The notes under the pieces were generated by a model, which ran no database searches, was not told where the DNA came from, and was given only the letters and a program-made list of their open reading frames with translations. From Actinoalloteichus_B caeruleus (GTDB taxonomy: Bacteria; Actinomycetota; Actinomycetes; Mycobacteriales; Pseudonocardiaceae), in NCBI RefSeq assembly GCF_000718005.1, contig NZ_JODV01000017.1: a stretch of 64,000 nt of DNA; one strand, given 5' to 3'. Positions 53,827-63,200 of the stretch are shown piece by piece. How positions within the stretch are numbered: the first letter of the stretch is position 1; every line of letters starts with the position of its first letter. A program made the translations under genes and the position numbers.

Positions 53827-55650
53827 TCACCTCTGGGGCACGGCGGCCGCGAGGCGTTCGGCTGCGTCCCCGCGCGTCACCGCCCCCCTCTCGACGAGGG
53901 GCAGCGCCACCGCCGACACCAGGCGGTCGCCGTCGAGGAGGGCGCGAGCGACCACCAGTGCCTGTTCCGCCGACCTCGCGTCGAGCCGGAACCGGCCACC
54001 TCGGGCGCAGTCCAGCACCAGGTTGAGGGCGGGAGCGACCCAGTCGACCGACCCGGGAGGCAACCCGAACAGGGGGAGCCCCCGGTTGTGCCACCAGGTC
54101 AGGGTCACCGCCGCCCCGGCCCACAGCGCGCAGTGCCTGTCGACCCGGCTCGCGGTGCTCCCGGGTGCGGCCTCCCGGTCGTCGGTTCCCCGGCCCCCTG
54201 CACCGAGTTCGGTGAGCAGCGCCGTCAGCGCGGTGAGGGCGTCCCGGCCCGAGTCCCCCAGCTCGGTGAGACCGGCCTGGATGGTGGGCGCCACCTCGAG
54301 CAGTGCGGGCACCAGCGGGTCGGGACGGGCCGAGGCGAGGGTGAACGCGGCGAGCCCGAAGGGCGGGAGGTCACCGTCCAGGGCGCAGACGCGCGGCACC
54401 AGTCCGGTGTCGGCCGGCCGCCCGGCTCCTCCGACGCGGTGCGCCGCGTCCAGCCGGGTACCGAGCTCCCGCACCAGGTCCTGCGGTGAGGTGTCGACGT
54501 AGCGGGCGACGGCCAGGTCACGCCGCACCACGTCGAAGGCACGCAACGGCCCGTCGGTCAGCAGCCCCCGCATCCCGAGGACGTCCGAGCAACGGGCCAC
54601 CGCCTCCGAGGTCAACTCGCCCACCAGGCGTTTGGCCAGCGCCGCACCGGTGGCGGCCCAGCCCGGCACCACCTGGGCCGCCCGGACCGCGACAGCCGAG
54701 ACGAGGTCGGCGACGGCCAGCGCCGTCGTGGCCACCGCCAGATCCTGGCGGGTCACCGCGTCCGGGCCGGTCTGGAGCCGTCGATCCGCGCCGCCCACGG
54801 CGTACCCCCAGGCCAACCGCAGAGCGGTGTCGCAGCCGGCCAGGTTCGCGGCGAGGCTGACCAGCCGCACCACCTGAAGGGAACGGAGGGTGATCTCCAT
54901 GCCCTCCCCCTGCCCACCGACGAGTTGGTCGGCGCGCACGGGCAGCCCGGCGAAGTGGAACCTCCCGAAGCTGACTCCCCGGAACCCGGAAGCACGGCTG
55001 TCCGAGGGGGACCGCGTGGCACGCGCCGACTCCTGATCCAGCAGGACCAGGGAGAAGGCCGCCGGCCCCCGCCCACCGTCGTGGCACAGGACGACGAGCC
55101 CGTCGGGGTCCTCCCCCAGCCCGACGAGCCACTTGCCGCCGTCGAGCCGGTGACCGCTCCCCTCCCTCCCGAGCTGGCAGCGGGTGGCGAACAGACCCGC
55201 CGTCTCCTCCTCGAGGCCGGCGAAGCCCAGCGCCCCGCCCGCCTCGGTCACAGCCAGGACCCGGGCCCGCTGGTCCGGTCGACCGGCGAGGAGGACCTGC
55301 GTCACGGCCGTGATGTTGAACATGGTGGCGGGCATGACGGTGACGTCCCGGCGGGCCGCCACCCGCACCACCAGCAGGGCCTGGTCGAGGTCCAGTCGTT
55401 CGCTGTCGTCGCGGGGCGCGAACACCCGCCGCAACGGACCGCCCGCGAGGGCGGCGAGACCGACCGGCGGCGCACCAGCGGCGTCCCTCGCGACCATGCC
55501 ACCGAACCCCGCCGGGTTCGCCGGATCACCTGCGGCCCCGAGCCTCGCTTCGAGCTCGCTCGCCGGGAGGTGCCGCCTGGCCAGTGCCGCACCTGGCGTC
55601 CCGACCGCGACCGGACCGCCCACCGCACGGGTGCCCTTGCCGGGGATCAC
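53827..55650 (-). CDS. Acyl-CoA dehydrogenase-like protein of the lipid-synthase operon
   Basis: A 607-residue flavoprotein-like enzyme. The middle contains the acyl-CoA dehydrogenase beta domain (ALGFAGLEEETAGLFATRCQ, HRLDGGKWLVGLGEDPDGLV, GFRGVSFGRFHFAGLPVRAD). The helical domain follows (EGMEITLRSLQVVRLVSLAA, AAALAKRLV-type helix, CSDVLGMRGLL). The C-terminal 200 residues are an extra helical extension. The GTG start (55650) overlaps the PfaD stop (GTGA), so it is part of the same operon. I cannot identify the catalytic Glu with confidence. It may adjust the oxidation state of the polyketide-lipid product. Confidence 0.78.
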   Translation of the reverse strand: MIPGKGTRAVGGPVAVGTPGAALARRHLPASELEARLGAAGDPANPAGFGGMVARDAAGAPPVGLAALAGGPLRRVFAPRDDSERLDLDQALLVVRVAARRDVTVMPATMFNITAVTQVLLAGRPDQRARVLAVTEAGGALGFAGLEEETAGLFATRCQLGREGSGHRLDGGKWLVGLGEDPDGLVVLCHDGGRGPAAFSLVLLDQESARATRSPSDSRASGFRGVSFGRFHFAGLPVRADQLVGGQGEGMEITLRSLQVVRLVSLAANLAGCDTALRLAWGYAVGGADRRLQTGPDAVTRQDLAVATTALAVADLVSAVAVRAAQVVPGWAATGAALAKRLVGELTSEAVARCSDVLGMRGLLTDGPLRAFDVVRRDLAVARYVDTSPQDLVRELGTRLDAAHRVGGAGRPADTGLVPRVCALDGDLPPFGLAAFTLASARPDPLVPALLEVAPTIQAGLTELGDSGRDALTALTALLTELGAGGRGTDDREAAPGSTASRVDRHCALWAGAAVTLTWWHNRGLPLFGLPPGSVDWVAPALNLVLDCARGGRFRLDARSAEQALVVARALLDGDRLVSAVALPLVERGAVTRGDAAERLAAAVPQR

Positions 55651-57257
55651 CGCGCCACCGCCCCTTCCGGGGACCGGCGGTTCAGGACGGGGGCGGGACG
55701 GTAGTCGCGGCATCCCACCGGCAACCGAACCCCGGCGGCGGCGAGCTGGGCGACCCGGGTGCTGAACGCCGCGCCCCGCAGCAGGTGCCAGGACACCTCG
55801 GCCACCCGGCGGTTCTCGGGCGCGGAGAGGTAGGTCCCCCGCACCCAGTCGTTGAAGGCACCCATCGAGGGGCCGCACCAGATCTGGTAGTCGATGGCCC
55901 GTTCCTGCCGGCCCTCGACGGCCCACCGGGACGTCAGTCCCAGGTACCAGCGGAAGACCAGCGCCATCTTCCGCTTGGGGTCGTTGCCCGCGCGTTCCAC
56001 CTGCGCCGGGTCGCGCGCGGAGAAGTACTCGACCACCTCCCGCCAGACCTCGTCCACCGACCGGCGGAGCACCTGCTTCTCCAACATGGACCGCTCCGCA
56101 CTGGGAAGCTCGTGCAGACCCGAGTAGGCCCGGTAGAGCTCGGAGAGCCGTCTGGCGCGCTGGGCGAACATCGTGCCCCTGCGCAGCACCTGGAGCTCCA
56201 CGCCGAGTTCGAACATGTCGGCGGCCGGGGCCATCGTGCAGTCGGCGACATCGGCGGTGCACAGGAGCCGGCGCACCCGCGCCGAGGTACCCGACTCCAC
56301 GCATGCCTGGTTGACGGAGCCGGTGACCACGTAGTCGGCTCCCAGGGTGAACGCGGCGGCCACCGCTTCCGGCGTGCCGAGGCCGCCGGCCGCGCCCAGC
56401 CTGGTGCCCGTCGCCAGCCGCTGGTCGGCACGGACGCGGTTGCGCAGCCGGTGGAAGATCGGGAAGAGCGCCAGCAGCGGCCGGCGGTCCGTGTGGCCAC
56501 CCGAGTCCGCCTCCACGGTGATGTCGTCGGCCATCGGAACGACCCGGGCCAGTTCGGCCTGCTCCCGCGTGACCAGACCCCGGTCGAGCAACTCGCGCAC
56601 CTTCTCCGTCGGCGGCGGCGAGAGGAACCGGCGGGCGACCTCCGGGCGGGACACCTTGGCGATCACCCGGTTGCCGACCACCACCTCACCGTTCGCGCCC
56701 CGGCTCAGGCCGGCCACCCGGTAGCGGACGACGTTCGTCGTGAGTTCCAGGAACGCCGAGGCCTCGACGCAGCGCACGCCCCTGGCGAGGTAGAGCTCGA
56801 CGCAGGCGCGTTCGAGGCCGCTCTCGCTCGGGCTGTGGATGAGGTTGCAGGCGAAGGGCAGCCCCGGGATCTCCCGTTCGAACCGGGTGAGCGCCCGCTC
56901 GATCCGCTCGGGCGGCAGCCCTGCCGCTCCGAACGACCCGAGGCTCCCGGAACGCGCCAGCTCCACGACCAGCTCCTCGGAGCCGATACCCCCGGCCATC
57001 GCTCCCGCCATCAGCGGGTAGCGGAGTCCGTAGGTGGCGCGGAAGGCCGCCGAGCCGAGTTCGCTCGGCGGCAGCGGACCGTGGGCGGCGACCACCCCCG
57101 AGGCGGGCCGCACCGAGGTGAGGGCGTACCCGGACTCCGTGGACACCACGAAGCACGGCTCCTCCAACCGGGCCAGGACCTGGTAGATCCCGGCGGAGTC
57201 CGACCTCGTCTCGGTCCCATCCGGAGACCGGTGCTCACCGGTCGCGGACTGCGTCAT
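55647..57257 (-). CDS. pfaD: PfaD-type enoyl reductase
   Basis: A 536-residue trans-acting enoyl reductase of the 2-nitropropane-dioxygenase-like TIM-barrel family, as found with PUFA and related lipid synthases. Characteristic segments are RYPLMAGAMAGGIGSEELV, GSLGSFGAAGLPPERIERAL, PFACNLIHSPSE, VEASAFLELT, RVIAKVSRPEVARRFLSPPP, MADDITVEADSGGHTDRRP, RLGAAGGLGTPEAVAAAF and ADYVVTGSVNQACVESGTS. FMN would bind in the phosphate loop of the last segments. Its ATG overlaps the synthase stop (ATGA). It would reduce selected double bonds during chain building. The length matches PfaD proteins. Confidence 0.93.
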   Translation of the reverse strand: MTQSATGEHRSPDGTETRSDSAGIYQVLARLEEPCFVVSTESGYALTSVRPASGVVAAHGPLPPSELGSAAFRATYGLRYPLMAGAMAGGIGSEELVVELARSGSLGSFGAAGLPPERIERALTRFEREIPGLPFACNLIHSPSESGLERACVELYLARGVRCVEASAFLELTTNVVRYRVAGLSRGANGEVVVGNRVIAKVSRPEVARRFLSPPPTEKVRELLDRGLVTREQAELARVVPMADDITVEADSGGHTDRRPLLALFPIFHRLRNRVRADQRLATGTRLGAAGGLGTPEAVAAAFTLGADYVVTGSVNQACVESGTSARVRRLLCTADVADCTMAPAADMFELGVELQVLRRGTMFAQRARRLSELYRAYSGLHELPSAERSMLEKQVLRRSVDEVWREVVEYFSARDPAQVERAGNDPKRKMALVFRWYLGLTSRWAVEGRQERAIDYQIWCGPSMGAFNDWVRGTYLSAPENRRVAEVSWHLLRGAAFSTRVAQLAAAGVRLPVGCRDYRPAPVLNRRSPEGAVAR

Positions 57258-60200
57258 GCTCGTCCTTCCTCAGGAGGTTCACCGGCCGTCGTGCTGACCC
57301 GGACGTCCGGTTCCCGAACCTCGACGGTGACGTCGGTGAGTTCGTAGATCCGCAGCCCGGGCTTCCACACGCTCGCGTCGGCCACCACCTGGAGACGACC
57401 AGGCAGCCGACGCACGTCCTTGATGTGCGCGTCGAACAGGAGTTCCCGGTCCTGGGGGAGGACCTGGCCCCGGTACTTCCAGGACGACGTCCGCCCCACC
57501 GGGAGGGTGAACCGGGGAGACCGCATGCCGGCGGTCAAACCGGAGTCCAGGACGAAGACGCGCAGGCCCTGGAGGACGGTCTCCACGCCGAGGGAGCCCG
57601 GCATCACCGGATCCCGGTGGAAGTGCCGGGAGAAGTACCAGTCGTCGGGGCTGACCGGTCGGCGCCCTCGGAGGTAGCCACGTCCGTGGGCTCCTCCCCC
57701 GTCGACGACCTCGATGCCCTCCAGCGGGCTCAGCCGTCCCGCCCCGGCTCGGAGGGTGTCGGCGCTCGCGTCGGGCACCGGAACCCAGCGGGGACGGACC
57801 TGGGAGGCGTCCTGGGTGTCGAGCCAACTCCGGACGTGGCGGCCCGAGTCGAGTCCCACCTGGCGGGCGAGGGCCTCCCGCGTGAAGTAGCCGAACAGGG
57901 ACCGCCCCGAGTAGAAGACGGTCCCCTCGACCGAGAGCTCGAACCGGAAGGACTGGAGGACGGCACCGGGCGTCTCCTCGTGGGAGAGCAACTCCGTGGA
58001 GTGGCTGATGGTGCGACCACGCGTGTCGACGTCGGCGACGAGGGTCGCCTCACCGTCCAGGTTGCGGATGGACAGCTCCGCGTCCGGGCTCCCCAACGTC
58101 GCGCCCAGGTAGTAGCCGAGCAGGATGGCGGCCTGGAGGGCGGTCTCCATGCACACGCAGTGGGGCAGGTCGGCGGTGGCACCGTCCTGGTAGTACCAGG
58201 CGTCGCGGGGTGAGTCGTACTCGGTGCGCATCCGGGAACCCGGGGTGAAGGCGCCCCTGACCCCCTCCAGGGCCATCACCCGGTCGACGAACTGGAAGTC
58301 CCCGTTGGGGATGTGGGGCGCCCCGCGCCCCCGGTGCACCTCGAACTCCGGGCCCATCGCGGTGGCCAGGTCACCGCGCGCGGCGTGCGCGAGGTGCAGT
58401 TCGTTGATCATCGCCGGTTCACCGAGGGCGTTCCGACGGCCGAGGAACGCGGTGGGGCGCCCGCCCCGCTCCGGGCGGTACGGGGTCCCCGGCTTCTCCC
58501 GCAGTCGGATCCCGAGGTCTCGGATGACCCCGACGACCCGGTCGGCCACGGTCAGCACGACGTCGGCGACCACGGTCGGTCGGGGCAGCAGGGTCAGGGT
58601 CGTCACGTCCACCCGGTAGTGCAAGGGAGGAGACCCGGGGGTGACCTGACCCCGGCAGCTGACGGTCGTCTCGAGCCCCGGAACCGGTTGGAACTCCGCG
58701 TCGGGCAGGACCAGGTGCAGGCCGAGGACGAGCGCGTACACCTGCGCTACCTGCACGGCGGCCTCGGTGATCAGGGACCCGGGGAGCACGGGGTCGTCCG
58801 GGAAGTGGGCGGCGAAGTACCAGGAGTCGGGGCGGTGGCGGAGCACCGCCCTGATCTCGCCCAGGCCCCTGCTGCCGCCGGTCCGGTCGATCGAGGTGAC
58901 CTCGTCGAGGAGCAGCAGGTCGGGCCCGGGCAACCGGACCGACGGGTTGGCCCCGCCCTGGTCCCACTCCGCGCCGAGGACCTCGGCCGCGCCGCCCGGG
59001 GTGGAGAGCCGTTCCAGCTCCCGCCGGGACAGGGAACACCGGTCGGTCCGGGCGATCGGCTTGAACCACCCGCGCTCGCCGGGTGGCGACAGTGCCCGGC
59101 GCACCGCCTGGGCGGACAGTCCCGTCGAACCGTCGAGTTCGGCGTCCAGGAAGAAGCCCGCCGTGGCCCTGAGCAGTTCGAGCACGAGGGTGTCACCGGA
59201 GAAGCACTGGTAGTGGAAGGAGAACAGCAGCGTCTTCCCGTCGCGCACGAACCGGTCGACGGTGATCTCGTACCGGAGGGTCTGGCCGGCACGGGGCAGC
59301 CGGTCGTGGAAGACGACGGTGCTGTCGAGGAGCCGGTAGCCACGTTCACCCCGGTTGAGGGCGTCCGCCCCGAGAAGGGACAACAGGAGCAGGGTGCCCT
59401 GACCGGCCTCGATGGCCACCGCGCAGCTCAGGCTGCCATCGACGGTGAAGGGGCCGTCCTCGGGAACGTCGTACTCGGTGGTGATCCCGCAGGGGCGCAG
59501 CGCGCCGGGGGTCGCGTCGACCGAGGTCACCCGGCTGATGAGCAGGTAGGGCCTGGCCGGCAGCCGGAGGCGGCGGCGGTAGGTGTCCGCCTCGACGTGC
59601 GCGGGTCCGAAGAGGTCCTGGAGCCGGCCCTCGGCGAAGGTGACGAGGTCCTCCTGGGTCCACACCGGGGCGCCGCCGGCGCGCCCTGGTGACGTCGGAC
59701 GGGGCGAACGCGGAGGGCCGGGAGGGGACTCGCCCACCGCGCCGGTACCGGCCGGTACCGGCGTGGTCATCCGTTCCGTCGCCGGCCCCGCCGAACCGGG
59801 GGCGGCGAGGGTGAGGGCCGGTGGTCCGGGGTGGGCGGACCCGGCCAGCGGGTGCGTCGGTGATCCGCCGTCCTGCCGGGTGGTCAGGGCGAGCAACGCC
59901 AAGGTCTGGAGACTGCTCTGCGTCCGCAGCGCGGCGCGGTGTGCCTCGGCGACCTGGGCCGCCAGTGCTCCCAGGAGGTGGGCCCGGGGCTCGACGTCCG
60001 GCCGGATCGAGGGGGACGGCGGGCACTCCACCCTGGACGGGACGCCCGACGACGGCCCGGCCGTCGGGTGGAGCGCGGTCGGGTCGGGAAGCTGCACGAA
60101 GGGCGTCCGCTCCATGCTGATCTCATCGTCGCCAGCCGACGAGTGCTTGACGGGTGTGCGGTGGTCGGGCCGCCCCGGAACCGGCACCACCCGATCGAGT

Positions 60201-63200
60201 GCCCCCTCGGCGGGGCGCGGCGAGTCCCGCACCGGAGCCGGTCCCGGGGCGGCGAGCACGGGTCGGGCCGCGCGGGCGATCCGGTCGACCAGTGGTGTCC
60301 GCTGCCGCCGCACCCGCTCCGGCCACCCGGTGGGGCGCTCGACGGGGATCGGCCCGGAGGGCCCGCCGGTGAGGGCGTCGAGGCGGACGGGAACGCCGTG
60401 AGCGGCCAGCCTGGCCACCGCCGCGGCGATCGCCGCGCCAGCCGGGGCACCGCGCCGGTCCACCGACACGGCCAGGTGCTCCCGCCCGGCCAGCGTCGCC
60501 GACACCCACCGCGTGCAGGTGGCCCCGGGGCCGACCTCGACGAAGTAGCGGAAACCCTCGGCGTGGGCGCTTTCCGTCAGCCCGGCGAAGTCGACCGTCT
60601 CCGCCAGGCCGCCCGCGATCCGCCTGCCGTGGGAGGCCGCGTCACCGGCCTCCAGCCGGAGTGGCCCGCTCTCCCCCGTCCCGAACAACCTGATGCCCGG
60701 CGGGACCTCCCCCAGCGGATAGGTGTTGAGCGCGGCCAGCTCGTCGGACGCGGCGGCGACGAGCGGGCAGTGCATCACGTGGTTGGCTGGCGCCCTCGCA
60801 GAGGAGGCACCCACCCGCTCGACCAGCAGCCGGCACTGGCGGGGGTCGCCCGCCACCACGACCTCGGTGGGCGAGTTGACGTGGGTGAGGAACACCCGGT
60901 CCAGCCCGGCGAGGTGTTCCCGCACCCGGTCCGCACGGGTCAGCAGGACGTGGGTGGACCAGATCTCGTCGTCGGCGACGGCGTCGTCCAGCTCCCACTG
61001 GTCGCGGACGAGCCGTTTGCGTCCCCGCAGCCCGTCCCGGAACAGCGCGGTCCTCGTCAGCGAGTCGTCGTCCCGTGCGGTGTGGTCCCACACCCCGGTG
61101 GCGAAGAGCATGCTGCTCTCCCCGAGGCTGTAGCCGATCCCCCCGTCGGGGGTCAGCCCGAGCTCGTCACGCAGCAGTTGGGTGTGCAGCACCGCCATGT
61201 TCGTCCCGACCACGAGCATGGAGGGGATGTCGGCGAGCAGGTCGACCTCGTGCCGGAGGAGCTCCTCCCTGGTCAACGGGTGTTCGGCCACCGGGAACAG
61301 CAGCTCGGTCCGGAACGCCGCCCTGGGTTCCCCGGCCTCCCGCTCGAACCGCTGCCGCAGGCGCGGGAACATGCGGAACAGCTCGTGCCCGAGCCCCGGG
61401 TAGCTGGTGAACGCCCCGGGGTAGACGAACGCGACCGGAGCCGGTCCGATGGGACGTGCGGTGGCGTAACTCCCCGAGGGGGTGGCCCACTCGCCACCGG
61501 ACGCGAGCACCGTGGGCAGGTCCCGCTCGGCCGCCAGCAACTCGGCGAGGAGCGACTGGGCGTCGACGGCCACCAGGACCGCCCGGTGACGCCGGGCGGG
61601 CAGGCTGGTGGCGGTGTGGGCCACGTCCCTCGGGGGCGTTCCCCCGGCCAGCCGCCTCCGGCACTCGACGGCGTGGGCCACGAGTTCCTCGGGGGTGTCA
61701 CCGGTGAGCCGCAGCAGGATCCGCCCGCCCCGGTCCCGCCACTCGACCGCGGGCCGGGGACGAGGCCGTTCGCTGTCGGCGAGCACGAGGTGCGCCGCGC
61801 CCGTTCCCCGGTCCGGCACGCTCAGGCTGGCCAGCCGGCGACCACCTCGCCGGGTCGGGAGCCAGGGGCGGGCGCGTCCCGGGACGACGAATCCCGTGCC
61901 GGGCACGCCGCCCAGACCGCCCGGAGCGGCCGGGAGCTCGGCGCGGTGCAGGCACCAGGCCAGTTTGACGAGGGCCGCGATGGTCATCGCGTGGGGCGCG
62001 ACGCCGGTCACGGGTCCGAGGGCCCCCACGGCGGGCCGTCCGGCCCCGAGCACCGTCGACAGGCCCCTGGCCTCGACCGTCCGGTCCCGTTGCGTCCAGC
62101 CGCCGAGCTCGACGTGATCGATCTCCCCGGCGGGGACGCCGGCGGCGCCGAGTGCCGACTCCGCCGCGTCCGAGGTCGCCCTGCCCTGCTGTTCGGTTGG
62201 CTCGCCCGGGTGCCGTACGGCCACCGACCGGATCACCGCGTAGTGGTGGGTCGCCTCGTCATCCGCCCGGACGAGCACGACCGCCGCCGCCCCGTCGACG
62301 GCGGACGCGCCGGGAGCGGGGTCACCGCCGGGTGCGGGTTCCCCGCCGGGAGCGGGTTCCCCGGCGGGAGCGGGGTCACCGGCGGGAGCGGGGTCACCGG
62401 CGGGGCGGGCGTCGCCCGCGAGGTCCACACCGACGAGCAGGACGGCCTCCACCGAGGGATCGCGCAGCAGCAGCGCGGCGACCTCCACCGCCCGCGCGCC
62501 GGCCGTGTCGTCGCCGGAGAGGGTGAAGGCCGGCCCCGTCAGGTTCCGGGAGGCGGCGATGCGGCTGACCACCACGCTGCCGACGTAGCTGAGGACCTCG
62601 TTCACGCTGAGCGGCTCGTGGACGGCATCCCGCACGGCGCGTTCCAGCTCGTCGAGCTGGGCTGGTGGCGGGGCGACACCGGCCCGGTGGCATTCGGCGC
62701 GGACGCGGGCGCCGATGTCGAACCGATCCCGGTGCCGGTGGGCGTCCGGCTCCAGGTCGAGGACACCGACGACCGCGACCCGGCGCGGCTCGGGGCGGCG
62801 GCCGGGAACGCAGCGCGGGTAGCCGGCGTCGTCGAGCGCCTGGTCCGCCGCGGCGAACGCGGCGAGGTGTTGCGGGTTGGCGTTGCGCAGGTCTCCCGGC
62901 GGGACGCGGTAGGCCGGGTCGGGCGCGGGCAGGTCGCGGCCGGGCCTCCCGTGGTCGGTCGAGGCCGGGCGCCCCGGCCTGGGGACGTCGCGGAGCACGG
63001 CGTCGAGGTGTCGGACGTCGTCGAGTTCGCCGAGGCGGATGCCGAGCCCGGTGATGCCGAGCGGCGGGAGGGCCTCGGAGCCGGTCCGGGATGGTCGCGT
63101 ACCCGGTCGCGGACGGGTGCCGGTCTCGGTGGCGGGTGTCCCGCCCGCTTCGTGGTCGGTACGAGTGCGAGCCGGTTCGGGGGCGGCGGCACGGGTGGTG

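Noticed and set aside
62309..62416. Tandem repeats as a possible CRISPR-like array
   Set aside because: Units are contiguous with no spacers, are 18 bp long and keep the reading frame of the synthase gene, so they are a coding minisatellite.
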